The position numbers were made by a program, and so were the translations under genes. A DNA stretch of 47,546 nt from an uncultured Lachnospiraceae bacterium (GTDB lineage: Bacteria; Bacillota; Clostridia; Lachnospirales; Lachnospiraceae): the NCBI GenBank assembly GCA_947626475.1, contig CANQSK010000004.1, forward strand, positions 1 through 47,546, read 5' to 3'. Positions 23,489 to 31,836 of this stretch are shown here, one piece after another. The number at the start of each line of letters is the position of its first letter. Position 1 is the first letter of the stretch. The notes beneath the pieces are model-generated. The model was not told where the DNA came from and searched no databases. It saw nothing but the letters and a program-made list of their open reading frames with translations.

Positions 23489-25759
23489 CTACTCTACTCC
23501 GCGCTTCATATGGCCTCTGGTATATTCCTTCACAGGGGACGCCGTTTTTCGGCCTCTTAAGAAGGAATCCCCGTAAGCGCGGATAACTGCCGACACCTCG
23601 TCCGGCTTCTCATACAGAAACTGGAGACGCAGGGCCGAGGGCGCCGCCCTCATCACCGCTTCCTCCATTCCGATCAAGGACAGCGGCGTTGGATTATAAA
23701 TCGTATTGTAACAGAACACACAGTGATTCTTTACCGGAAGTTCCTTTCCGGTGCGGTCCCTCAGCCGCCATAGTTCCGGATTTCCATTGCCATCTGTATT
23801 TTTTTTCTTCCCCGCGCCCGGTTTCGCGGCGCATCCGGCGGCGCAGCTTCGGATACACTGAGCTGTGACCATCACCGGAAGATACCCGTAAGCCACAAGC
23901 TCACTGCCTCCCTCCAGGTCTTCCAGTTCCCTGCCGTTCAGCTCCAGAGGATAAGTGAGCCGGCTGATTCCCCGTTCCCGGAGAAATGCCCCCGCCTCCC
24001 GGTTGAACTGGTACAGGGAATGGTCGCCGTAGAGGGGAGTTTCCGCTGTTCCGGAAAAATTCCTAAGAGCCCTGACCTCCTCCAGGCTGCGCACCAGAAT
24101 CCCGTCAAAGCCTGCGCGTTCCAGCGCTTCCTCATGCTTCCGGAAAAAATCAGCCGCTTCCCTGCGGTATATGACCGGCATGGCCAGAACGCAGGCTTTT
24201 CCCGCCTGGCGGCACTGTCCGGCCAGCTGCTCCCATTCTCCCGGCCCGAAGCCGTCCGACTCTATCTGAATCTCCGCCACGTCCCTCTCCTCAAGGGCCC
24301 GATAAAACTGAGGCCGGTTACAGACCAGAACATGAAGGGACAGGCCGGGCATCCGGGCCTCCCCGCGGAAAGAATCCATGCTCTCCGGCGAAGCCTGATA
24401 TGCCGGCTCTGCCGGATGAACCTGATATGCCGGTTCAACCGGCGGAATGGCCTTTCTCCGGAAGGGTTCAAGAATCGCCTGTTCCATCTGCTTAAGCCCC
24501 TCCCGCCGAAGCTCATTGAGCGCCTGAAGCGGCAGAAATACGCTGCCCTCCAGCCTTATGTCCAGCTCCTCAAACTCAAAGGGGGTTCCTCCGGTCCTGC
24601 GCATCTGCTTTTCCAGCTGCTCCCGGCTCACAGGCTGATTCCGGGCGGTCTCTGCCGCCGGGCCTGTAAGTGTGACCGCCGGATTCCACAGCTCCAGCTT
24701 CACAGGCTGGCCCTCAGTAACCGTCAGTCTTCCGCTTATTTTCTCCTTCTTCTCCGTCTCCACATACGTCCGGTCCAGATGATCAAACAGCTCCTGGTTA
24801 GTCTGGCGGAAAGCCGGTTTTTCCTTCATCACCAGCATATCCGGCCCGTTGTGCCGCCGGTAGTAGCCCTCCGTCTGGCCGCCCCGGTCAAAAAGGTCTA
24901 AAAGCACCTTTCGGTCCTGCTCCGACACATGATAGCCTTCCCGCCCCTGATCCAGATACAGATCCGTATATTTTCGGTAGATGCTGACCACCCCTGCCGT
25001 GTACCTGGGACTTTTCATCCGACCTTCTATTTTCAGGGAAAACACGCCGCTCTCCAGAATATCCGGAAGGATATCCAGCATACAGAGGTCTTTCATGCTC
25101 ATTACGTACTTCTGTCCGCCGGGATTCTGCCGACCTTCGCCGTTTCGGATCTCATAAGGCAGGCGGCAGGGCTGGGCGCATCTTCCCCGGTTCCCGCTGC
25201 GGCCGCCGATCAGACTGCTTAACAGACACTGTCCGGAATAACAATAGCACAAAGCCCCATGGACAAAGCTTTCTATCTCAATATCCACCTGGCGGTGGAT
25301 TTCCTGCAGTTCTTTCAGGGACAGCTCTCTGGCCGTCACCACCCGCGAAGCTCCCAACTCCTTCAGAACCGCCGCTCCGTCCGCCCCTGTGATAGTCATC
25401 TGGGTGCTGGCGTGGACATGCAGATCCGGAAACCACCTGCGGACCGCTCTCAGCACGCCGAAATCCTGTACGATCACCGCGTCCAGCCCGCGTTCATAGT
25501 AAGGCAAAAGATAATCGTACAGATCCTCAAACTCCCGCTCCTTCACCAGGGTATTCACTGTCATATAAATGGATACTCCGTGAATATGGGCATAATCAAT
25601 GGCCTCCAGCATCCGGTCCTGATCCAGATTGTCCGCGTAGGCCCTGGCGCCGAACCGGGATCCCCCGATATAGACAGCGTCCGCTCCCGCCGAGACAGCC
25701 GCCTTCATACTATCAAACGAGCCGGCAGGCGCGAGAACTTCAACTTTCCCTTTCTTCAT
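23489..25759 (-). CDS. U32 family peptidase, RlhA-like (with DUF3656-type region)
   Basis: This 756-residue protein begins VEVLAPAGSFDSMKAAVSAGADAVYIGG, the hallmark of U32 proteins. The cysteine segment GALCYCYSGQCLLSS...GRCAQPCRLPY (~165-205) matches the iron-sulfur site seen in the RlhA/TrhP/UbiUV group. These enzymes hydroxylate rRNA, tRNA or ubiquinone precursors in the species studied. The length and the long middle region fit RlhA (23S rRNA C2501 hydroxylation). The C terminus adds more cysteines (CIRSCAAGCAAKPG and CVFCYNTIYNPTP). ATG 25759 has AGAGGA at 7 nt. It heads an apparent operon with the SEDS and PBP genes. RNA hydroxylation is inferred from the family. Confidence 0.88.
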   Translation of the reverse strand: MKKGKVEVLAPAGSFDSMKAAVSAGADAVYIGGSRFGARAYADNLDQDRMLEAIDYAHIHGVSIYMTVNTLVKEREFEDLYDYLLPYYERGLDAVIVQDFGVLRAVRRWFPDLHVHASTQMTITGADGAAVLKELGASRVVTARELSLKELQEIHRQVDIEIESFVHGALCYCYSGQCLLSSLIGGRSGNRGRCAQPCRLPYEIRNGEGRQNPGGQKYVMSMKDLCMLDILPDILESGVFSLKIEGRMKSPRYTAGVVSIYRKYTDLYLDQGREGYHVSEQDRKVLLDLFDRGGQTEGYYRRHNGPDMLVMKEKPAFRQTNQELFDHLDRTYVETEKKEKISGRLTVTEGQPVKLELWNPAVTLTGPAAETARNQPVSREQLEKQMRRTGGTPFEFEELDIRLEGSVFLPLQALNELRREGLKQMEQAILEPFRRKAIPPVEPAYQVHPAEPAYQASPESMDSFRGEARMPGLSLHVLVCNRPQFYRALEERDVAEIQIESDGFGPGEWEQLAGQCRQAGKACVLAMPVIYRREAADFFRKHEEALERAGFDGILVRSLEEVRALRNFSGTAETPLYGDHSLYQFNREAGAFLRERGISRLTYPLELNGRELEDLEGGSELVAYGYLPVMVTAQCIRSCAAGCAAKPGAGKKKNTDGNGNPELWRLRDRTGKELPVKNHCVFCYNTIYNPTPLSLIGMEEAVMRAAPSALRLQFLYEKPDEVSAVIRAYGDSFLRGRKTASPVKEYTRGHMKRGVE

Positions 25760-25777
25760 ACTTAATTCCTCTTGAAA

Positions 25778-25812
25778 CAAAAAGTGTCTGAAGGTTTCTG
25801 TCCAGACACTTT
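25778..25812 (-). terminator. terminator of the ruvAB-zapA operon
   Basis: On the minus strand AAAGTGTCTG pairs with CAGACACTTT around a 13-nt loop, and TTG follows after the T-ended arm. It begins about 11 nt after the zapA stop and ends before the U32 ribosome site. Confidence 0.8.
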
Positions 25813-25822
25813 ATCAACTGGT

Positions 25823-26455
25823 TTATCCTCTGCGGTTATTGTTGTAATTCTGATTGTAGCCGCCGTTCTGACGGTACGGCGGCTGGTTTCCCGGAATCTG
25901 GGAGTACGCCGCCTGAAGCGCCTTCAGTTTCAGGATCTCTGACTGGGCTTCGTTCAGCTTCTTCTGAAGGGCTTCCTCTCTTCCGGCCGCTTCCTCACGC
26001 TCCCGCGCTGCCTGTTCCTTCGCCTGTGCCAGCTCCTGTGCCGCCTGTTCTCTCGCCTGCGCCAGTTCCTGTGCCGCCTGTTCCTTCACCTGCGCCAGTT
26101 CCCGCGCTGACTGTTCTCTCGTCTGCGCCAGCTCCTGCTCTTTCCGCTCCAGGTTCATCTGGGTCGTCACCAGCTCATGCTTCAGACTGTAGCTGTCCCG
26201 CTCCATGCTGTCCCTCTTTTGGTCGCTGACCGCGGCCCTGTCCAGAGCCTTAAAATAATCATCCGCGATATTCATCTCCACCATGACCGCCTGATATTCC
26301 TGGCTCTGCTTGGTGAATCCTTCCTGACGCTTCAGCTGAGCCGTCTTCTCGCTGATATAGCCTGCCACCTTCTGAAGGTACTGCTGGTCCTCCGTGCCGC
26401 TTAAGGAATAGATCTTTCCATCGATCAAAACTTCCGAATTCTTTATATTGTCCAT
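25823..26455 (-). CDS. zapA: cell division protein ZapA with extended coiled-coil tail
   Basis: The first ~95 residues of this 210-residue protein match ZapA: SEVLIDGKIYSLSGTEDQQYLQKVAGYISEKTAQL and a later VEMNIADDYFKALDRA. ZapA is an FtsZ-ring stabiliser acting at mid-cell. Typical ZapA is about 90-110 residues. Here a tail follows with four near-identical 11-residue repeats (108-151), a further coiled coil, and a Pro/Asn/Tyr/Gly-rich end (PPYRQNGGYNQNYNNNRRG). AAGGAG lies 10 nt upstream. It is last in the ruvA-ruvB-zapA operon. The tail could lengthen the cross-link between FtsZ filaments; that is a guess. Confidence 0.85.
   Translation of the reverse strand: MDNIKNSEVLIDGKIYSLSGTEDQQYLQKVAGYISEKTAQLKRQEGFTKQSQEYQAVMVEMNIADDYFKALDRAAVSDQKRDSMERDSYSLKHELVTTQMNLERKEQELAQTREQSARELAQVKEQAAQELAQAREQAAQELAQAKEQAAREREEAAGREEALQKKLNEAQSEILKLKALQAAYSQIPGNQPPYRQNGGYNQNYNNNRRG
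26003..26134 (-). repeat. four tandem 33-bp repeats inside zapA
   Basis: Four consecutive 33-bp units encode ELAQTREQSAR, ELAQVKEQAAQ, ELAQAREQAAQ and ELAQAKEQAAR. The 11-residue period is a hendecad coiled coil. Units differ by few bases, so copy number could change by slippage or recombination without breaking the frame. Confidence 0.9.
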
Positions 26456-26494
26456 GCTGCGTCCGCTCCTTCTATCATAAAATGTTGCCCGAAT

Positions 26495-27496
26495 TTACTG
26501 ATCCGGCATCTGAATGCCCAGATGCCTGTACGCGTTCTCTGTGGCGACGCGGCCTCTTGGCGTCCGGTTAAGGAGCCCGTTCATCAGAAGATAGGGCTCG
26601 TACACATCCTCAAGCGTTCCGGCGTCCTCTCCCAGAGCGGCCGCCAGGGTATCCAACCCGACGGGCCCGCCGGAAAATTTCTGAATAATGGTCATCAGTA
26701 TCGCCCTGTCATTGTTGTCCAGACCCAGCCTGTCCACATCCAGAATGTCCAGAGCAAAATCAGCCACCTTTTTTGTGATATTGCCGTCATATTTCACCTG
26801 GGCGAAATCACGGACCCGCTTCAGCAGCCGGTTGGCAAGTCTTGGGGTGCCCCGGGAGCGCCGGGCCAGTTCCATGGCTCCGGCATCGTCGATGGACACG
26901 CCCAGCACCTTCGCCGAGCGGAGTATCACCTGCTTCAGTTCCTGGGGCGTATAGAAATCCAGCTTCTGCACCACGCCGAACCGGTCCCTGAGAGGCGCCG
27001 TCAGAAGCCCCGCCCTGGTGGTGGCTCCCACCAGAGTAAAATGAGGCAGCTCCAGACGGATGGAGCGGGCGGAGGAATCCTTGCCCAGCATAATGTCGAT
27101 AGCAAAATCCTCCATGGCCGGATACAAAACCTCCTCCACCTGCCTGTTCAGCCGGTGGATCTCATCCACAAACAGTACGTCGCCTTCCTGGAGATTGTTC
27201 AGTATAGCCGCCATCTCGCCCGGCTTTTCAATGGCCGGTCCGGAAGTCACCTTCATATTCACGCCCATCTCATTGGCGATAATGCCGGAGAGCGTGGTCT
27301 TTCCCAGTCCCGGCGGTCCGTAGAACAGCACATGGTCCAGGCTGTCCCCGCGGGATCTGGCTGCGTCAATATATACTTTTAATACGGATTTCAGCTTCTC
27401 CTGACCGATGTAGTCCCGCAGATACTGGGGACGCAGGCTGGATTCCACCTTCTCGTCCTCCGGAGTGAGCTCCGTATTGATGATTCTTCGTTCCAT
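26495..27496 (-). CDS. ruvB: Holliday junction ATP-dependent DNA helicase RuvB
   Basis: This 333-residue AAA+ motor drives branch migration of Holliday junctions with Ruv[17 protein letters not shown], Walker A GPPGLGKT (60-67), Walker [10 protein letters not shown], and sensor 1 [10 protein letters not shown] are all in place. The C-terminal winged helix ends with [20 protein letters not shown]. The length is normal. It starts 12 nt after ruvA with an AAGGTGG site and precedes zapA by 39 nt. Confidence 0.97.
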   Translation of the reverse strand: MERRIINTELTPEDEKVESSLRPQYLRDYIGQEKLKSVLKVYIDAARSRGDSLDHVLFYGPPGLGKTTLSGIIANEMGVNMKVTSGPAIEKPGEMAAILNNLQEGDVLFVDEIHRLNRQVEEVLYPAMEDFAIDIMLGKDSSARSIRLELPHFTLVGATTRAGLLTAPLRDRFGVVQKLDFYTPQELKQVILRSAKVLGVSIDDAGAMELARRSRGTPRLANRLLKRVRDFAQVKYDGNITKKVADFALDILDVDRLGLDNNDRAILMTIIQKFSGGPVGLDTLAAALGEDAGTLEDVYEPYLLMNGLLNRTPRGRVATENAYRHLGIQMPDQ

Positions 27497-27508
27497 GATG
27501 TTCCCACC

Positions 27509-28123
27509 TTAAAATGCCAGATATCTGAGAGACGCCTTCAATACCTCCTCAGAGGTCATAGACTCAGCCGCGTCCACCCTGCGGACAGCCTTCGCCGCCT
27601 CCATGGGCGAATACCCCAGGGCCACCAGGGCGTCCAAAGCCTCCTTGGCGGCAGGACCAAGGCCTGCCTGCTTCGCCTCACGGGCAGGCGCATCCTCCGC
27701 CAGAGACGGAAGAACATCCTCCATGCTCACCTTGTCTTTCAGATCCAGGATCAGCCGCTGCGCGGTCTTGAGTCCGATGCCGGGAGCCTTGGAGATAGCC
27801 TTCGCGTCGCCGGACAGGATCGCCAGTCGCAGGTCCGCCGGATTCAGAGCTGAGAGAATCGCCAGGGCGCCCTTTGGCCCCACGCCGTTCACTCCTAAAA
27901 GCTGCCTAAACATCTTAAGGTCCTGGCGGCTTCCGAACCCGTACAGGGTCATGGCATCCTCCTGCACCTTCAGATACGTATAAATCCTGACCTGACTGCC
28001 GAGAGGCGGAAGCTGCTCCAGGAGAGACAGGGGCACGTGGATATTGTATCCTACCGCTCCGCCCTCCACTACGATCATATCTTCCTCTATCTCTGTCAGA
28101 GGTCCGCTGATATATGAAATCAC
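27509..28123 (-). CDS. ruvA: Holliday junction DNA helicase subunit RuvA
   Basis: This 204-residue protein starts at GTG 28123 (MISYISGPLTEIEEDMIVVE), with GAAGGAAT upstream. It has an OB-fold (1-~65) and two helix-hairpin-helix motifs (LLGVNGVGPKGALAIL and ISKAPGIGLKTAQRLI), then a C-terminal RuvB-binding domain (ALVALGYSPMEAAKAVRRV). RuvA tetramers hold the four-way junction while RuvB pumps DNA. It is first in the operon, with its own promoter 57 nt upstream. Confidence 0.97.
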   Translation of the reverse strand: MISYISGPLTEIEEDMIVVEGGAVGYNIHVPLSLLEQLPPLGSQVRIYTYLKVQEDAMTLYGFGSRQDLKMFRQLLGVNGVGPKGALAILSALNPADLRLAILSGDAKAISKAPGIGLKTAQRLILDLKDKVSMEDVLPSLAEDAPAREAKQAGLGPAAKEALDALVALGYSPMEAAKAVRRVDAAESMTSEEVLKASLRYLAF

Positions 28124-28179
28124 GCTTATTCCTTCCCAATTCTGTGAATCTACACAAAATATAGTGTATTTACGTGATT

Positions 28180-28208
28180 ATCTTACCATAGGTTGCGCCT
28201 GTTTGCAA
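28180..28208 (-). promoter_or_regulatory. promoter for ruvA-ruvB-zapA
   Basis: Minus strand: TTGCAA (28208-28203), 17 nt, TAAGAT (28185-28180). It lies between ruvA and the divergent exonuclease gene. No LexA-type box is evident around it. Confidence 0.65.
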
Positions 28209-28236
28209 GAAAAAGCAGACAATTCTTCTGCCGCCT

Positions 28237-28265
28237 TTGACTTCCGCCTGTTTGTCCGCTATAAT
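28237..28265 (+). promoter_or_regulatory. promoter for the YprB-like exonuclease gene
   Basis: TTGACT at 28237-28242, 17 nt, TATAAT at 28260-28265. It lies 35 nt before the ATG and is back-to-back with the ruvA promoter. Confidence 0.85.
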
Positions 28266-28299
28266 AGACCCAGAAATACCCTGCGAAAGGCCAGATTCC

Positions 28300-29400
28300 A
28301 TGATTACTGTAGAAAAAACGATCTCGCTTCCGGATACCTACCCGTTGACCCGGCTGGGAACGCTGGAAAAGCTTTTGTTCTTTGATATTGAGACTACCGG
28401 TTTTTCCGGAGATTACAACCGGCTGTACCTGATCGGCTGTACCTTCTTCCGTTCCGGCTCCTGGCGCCTGATCCAGTGGTTCGCGGACACGGAGGCGGCG
28501 GAACCGGAGCTTCTTGCCGCCTTTTTTTCATTTCTGCAAAATTTTTCCGCTGTCATCCATTTTAACGGGGACGGCTTCGATATCCCGTTTCTTCTGAAGC
28601 GCTGCCGGGCTTACGGCCTGCCCATGGATTTTTCAGGGGTGAGCAGCATCGATATCTACAAAAGGATCCGGCCCTACCGTGCCCTTCTCGGCCTTGAAAG
28701 CATGAAGCAGAAAGCCATTGAGCGATTCCTGGGCGTTTACCGTCAGGACCCGTTCACGGGCGGCCAGCTGATCGAAGTCTATCAGCGCTACCTCTCCACT
28801 CATCAGAACCGTCTCTATGACATGCTGATGCTGCACAACCGGGAAGATCTGGAGGGCATGCCCCTGATCCTTCCGATCCTGAATTATCCCGATTTTTTTG
28901 AGCATGACTTTCGGCTGGAACGACAGGAAGTTCAGGAGGTCACCGATCTGTTCGGCGCTCCGGAAAAGTATTTGTCTCTCCGTCTGAGAAGCGCCTTCCG
29001 CCTTCCTGTGGAAATTTCCTGGGACGGCACATTCTGCGGCTGCCGCTTTCAGGCGCAGACGCAGGACGACATATTGTCTGTCCGGCTGGAGCTTTTTTCC
29101 GGCATCCTGAAATATTTTTATCCCGACTACCAGAATTACTATTATCTGATCTATGAGGATACTGCCATTCACAAAAGCGTAGGGGAATTTGTGGAGAAAT
29201 CCGCCCGCAGAAAAGCTACGGCCCAGACCTGCTACACCAAAAAAGAAGGGCTCTACCTTCCTCAGGCAGAACCCCTCTGGGAACCTTCCTTTAAACAGAA
29301 ATACAAAGACAAATACTCTTACGTTCTGTACCGACCGGAGCTGTTTGACGACGGCGGGAACCTGACGCGCTATCTGAAATCCCTGCTGTTTTCCCGCTAA
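28300..29400 (+). CDS. YprB-type ribonuclease H-like / DnaQ-fold exonuclease
   Basis: This 366-residue protein has a DEDD exonuclease core: FFDIETTGFSGD (first Asp and Glu), VIHFNGDGFDIPFLLKR (second Asp), and MLMLHNREDLEGM (last Asp region). The length and the C-terminal half agree with YprB-like proteins, the RNase_H_2 group. The ATG at 28300 lies 9 nt after GAAAGG. Earlier in-frame codons overlap the promoter and cannot be translated from it. The gene's stop overlaps the stop of the convergent NlpC/P60 gene by 4 nt with no terminator between. A DNA or RNA processing role is likely, but the substrate is unknown. Confidence 0.86.
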   Translation: MITVEKTISLPDTYPLTRLGTLEKLLFFDIETTGFSGDYNRLYLIGCTFFRSGSWRLIQWFADTEAAEPELLAAFFSFLQNFSAVIHFNGDGFDIPFLLKRCRAYGLPMDFSGVSSIDIYKRIRPYRALLGLESMKQKAIERFLGVYRQDPFTGGQLIEVYQRYLSTHQNRLYDMLMLHNREDLEGMPLILPILNYPDFFEHDFRLERQEVQEVTDLFGAPEKYLSLRLRSAFRLPVEISWDGTFCGCRFQAQTQDDILSVRLELFSGILKYFYPDYQNYYYLIYEDTAIHKSVGEFVEKSARRKATAQTCYTKKEGLYLPQAEPLWEPSFKQKYKDKYSYVLYRPELFDDGGNLTRYLKSLLFSR

Positions 29401-31025
29401 TCGATCACATTCCGGATCCGGTAAGGCGTCCGGTAATTCCAGGTGGAGATACGGATGCCGCTCTTCCGGCTTGCCGCGTGAACGATCTGGCCGTTGCCGA
29501 TATACATGGCAACGTGATTGACCACGCCCTTGCTGTTGGTGTAGAAGATCAGATCTCCCGGCCGCTTGTCCGCGGAGGAGACCGCCTTGCCCGCATTGGC
29601 CTGGTCCCTGGACACACGAGGCAGATAGACTCCGAAATTCTTAAGCACCGACTGGGTAAATCCGGAGCAGTCGCAGCCGTTGGTCAGGCTGGTGCCGCCC
29701 CACACATAGCGGTTGCCCACAAAACGGAGGGCATAGTTGACGATCTGGGCTCTTCTGGCCGCCTGCTGGTTGGCAATCTCCTGAAGGGGATGAAATTCAA
29801 TGGCCTCCTCCAGGGCGTAGCGGACCTCCACGTTATTGTCCCTTGTGGAGATGAACGCGCCCTCTCCCTCGCTGTCCTCGTCGCCTGTATCCAGCTCGAT
29901 CTGCACCCAGCCGTCCAGCTGGTCCAGCACGTAATACCGCTCGGATTTGGAGATTTGGGTCCACACGCCGGAATCGGTGGACGGTTCCTTCCGCACGTTC
30001 AGCTTGTCCGTGTTCACAACGGCCATCAGCGACGCGTTCTGCATCGCCAGGTCCGTGGCCTCCTGCCCTGTAGCCACATATTCCGGGCTGGAGGATACAT
30101 ATCCCGTAATATTTCCGGAACGTATCTTATACCACCCGTCTGCTGTCTCCAGAATATCCGCCGCGGCCTTGCCCGGCAGCTTGCCGATAATATTGTCATT
30201 TCCCTCATCCGCCGGGGTCTCGCGTATGTTCAGATAATCCGTCACCTTGGATACCAGAAGATTATGATACCTGCTGACCGCCATAGCCTTCAGATCCATC
30301 TTTCTGGCCTCATTCAGAGCCAGCCTCACCTCCACATAGTCGGAAGACATATATCCGCCGGCAATCTTTACCCAGCCGTCCAGCTGTTCCTCTACCACAT
30401 ACCGCTCTCCGTTCAGCGCCTGGCCGACCACATTGTCCGGCTCTATCGCCGGTGAGGACCGGATGTTTAGGCTGTCCTCGTCGGACACGTGCACAACTGC
30501 CCTCAGCTGCACCTGTTCAAGGGCCTGGGCCCTGGCCTCTTCCCCTGTCGTCACAAACTGAGCGGAAATGTATCCGTCCACGCCGCCGGAGCTGATGTGA
30601 TACCATTCGCCTTCCTGCCCAAGTATCTCACAGACGCTGTTGTTCTGCATCTTTCCGATGATATCCCCGTCCTCCTCAGGCGTCTTCCGGACGTTTAAGT
30701 AACCTTCCACATGGACCATGCCCAGATTCTCGTAAGAATCCACCACCGCCTGCCGCTCCGCTTCCTCGCGCTGTTCCGCTTCCTCCTGAGCCTGGCGGCT
30801 TTCCTCCTCACGAAGGGCCTCCGCGTCCATGGTTGTCTCGGCCGCAGAGTCCATAACCGGACTGTCCGGCTCTTTTTTCCCTGTCAGGACCACAATGATC
30901 ACAATGAGAGCGACAAGCGCAGCCGCTCCCGCGCCAAGGAATAGATAAGGCCTGTAATAGCGGCCCTCCCTTTTGCGCCTTGCCCTCTCCAGGGATATTT
31001 TGTAGTCTTTTTTGTTGTCATCCAT
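29397..31025 (-). CDS. membrane-anchored cell-wall hydrolase: four SH3 domains plus NlpC/P60
   Basis: This 542-residue protein has a cytosolic N terminus rich in Lys/Arg, one membrane span (YLFLGAGAAALVALIVIIVVL), a Glu/Ala-rich linker, four bacterial SH3 domains (starting near VHVEGYLNVRKTP, SDEDSLNIRSSP, VTDYLNIRETP and TDKLNVRKEP) and a C-terminal NlpC/P60 domain. The catalytic triad is Cys453 (NGCDCSGFTQ), His504 (VNHVAMY) and His516 (IVHAA). NlpC/P60 enzymes cut peptidoglycan stem peptides, and SH3b domains bind the wall. It starts 14 nt after the cytidylate-kinase-like gene and shares its transcript. It has no cleavable signal peptide, so it likely stays on the membrane. Confidence 0.93.
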   Translation of the reverse strand: MDDNKKDYKISLERARRKREGRYYRPYLFLGAGAAALVALIVIIVVLTGKKEPDSPVMDSAAETTMDAEALREEESRQAQEEAEQREEAERQAVVDSYENLGMVHVEGYLNVRKTPEEDGDIIGKMQNNSVCEILGQEGEWYHISSGGVDGYISAQFVTTGEEARAQALEQVQLRAVVHVSDEDSLNIRSSPAIEPDNVVGQALNGERYVVEEQLDGWVKIAGGYMSSDYVEVRLALNEARKMDLKAMAVSRYHNLLVSKVTDYLNIRETPADEGNDNIIGKLPGKAAADILETADGWYKIRSGNITGYVSSSPEYVATGQEATDLAMQNASLMAVVNTDKLNVRKEPSTDSGVWTQISKSERYYVLDQLDGWVQIELDTGDEDSEGEGAFISTRDNNVEVRYALEEAIEFHPLQEIANQQAARRAQIVNYALRFVGNRYVWGGTSLTNGCDCSGFTQSVLKNFGVYLPRVSRDQANAGKAVSSADKRPGDLIFYTNSKGVVNHVAMYIGNGQIVHAASRKSGIRISTWNYRTPYRIRNVID

Positions 31026-31039
31026 CCGACTATAATCTC

Positions 31040-31678
31040 CTACCGCACGTTGATTCCCCTAAGCCTGAGGTATTCCTTCACCAGCTGCACAGCCGCGTCC
31101 GGCTCAAGCATGGAAGCGTTGATAGGAAGGTCATAATTGGCCATATCCTCCCAGTCTTTTCCGGTATAATACTTATAATAATCCTTGCGCTGCCTGCTGA
31201 TCCGGTTCACCCGGCGCAGGGCCTCCTTGGTATCCACGCCGTCAACCTCCATCGTCCTGCGGATGCAGGTCTGAATATCCGCGTAGACAAACAGCCTGAT
31301 CAGGTTCTCCGTTCCCTCCGCGCTGAGAATAAAATCGGCGCAGCGGCCCATGATGATGCAGGGCTGCTCCGCGGCCACCTTGCGGATCATTCTGGCCTGG
31401 AACCGGAACAGATTCTCCGGCGAGGCCACATCGTCATCCACTGACGGCTCCTCCAGACTGGAGTTCAGCCCGCCCATGGCGCGGAAGAACAGGTTGCTTC
31501 CCGCTTTCTCGTCATTGAGCCGGAACAGATTCTCGCTGACCGCGCTCTCCTCGGATGCCATCTTCAAAATCTCTTCATCGTAAAAGGGAATCCCAAGCTC
31601 CTCAGACAGTCTGCGGCCCATGATGCGGCCGCCGCTGCCATACAGACGATCAATCGTTATCACATATTTATCTGTCAT
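31040..31678 (-). CDS. cytidylate kinase-like family protein
   Basis: This 212-residue protein matches the cytidylate-kinase-like (Cytidylate_kin2) family of P-loop kinases. VITIDRLYGSGGRIMGRRLSEELG is the nucleotide loop, followed by FYDEEIL, a mid CIIMGRCADFIL strand, and a late RRVNRISRQRKDYYKYYTG lid-like segment with arginines. It is not the housekeeping Cmk, and its substrate is unknown. AAGGAGG lies 8 nt before the ATG. It is first in a two-gene unit with the SH3/NlpC-P60 gene, a pairing that suggests a link with wall metabolism, but the sequence does not prove one. Confidence 0.85.
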   Translation of the reverse strand: MTDKYVITIDRLYGSGGRIMGRRLSEELGIPFYDEEILKMASEESAVSENLFRLNDEKAGSNLFFRAMGGLNSSLEEPSVDDDVASPENLFRFQARMIRKVAAEQPCIIMGRCADFILSAEGTENLIRLFVYADIQTCIRRTMEVDGVDTKEALRRVNRISRQRKDYYKYYTGKDWEDMANYDLPINASMLEPDAAVQLVKEYLRLRGINVR

Positions 31679-31723
31679 AATTATACCCTCCTTCTCATAT
31701 AAACAAATATTATTCCTAATACC

Positions 31724-31751
31724 ATTATCTCAGTTACATAAAAATTGTCAA
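31724..31751 (-). promoter_or_regulatory. promoter for the cytidylate-kinase-like / NlpC-P60 unit
   Basis: Minus strand: TTGACA (31751-31746), 16 nt, GATAAT (31729-31724). It lies 33 nt beyond the terminator of the surface-polymer operon and about 46 nt before the start codon. Confidence 0.75.
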
Positions 31752-31784
31752 GCATTTTTCGGCAGGCAGGGCGAAGCAAACAGA

Positions 31785-31817
31785 CAAAAAGAATGCCTCC
31801 GGAATGATTCCGGAGGT
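31785..31817 (-). terminator. terminator of the surface-polymer operon
   Basis: A perfect 9-bp inverted repeat CCTCCGGAA / TTCCGGAGG with a 3-nt loop (31796-31816) is followed on the minus strand by CATTCTTTTTG. It lies 20 nt after the last gene of the operon. Confidence 0.92.
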
Positions 31818-31836
31818 ATCCTTTATCATAGATGTT

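Noticed and set aside
26003-26134. CRISPR-like repeats
   Set aside because: The 33-bp units are directly adjacent without spacers and encode a coiled coil in frame with ZapA.
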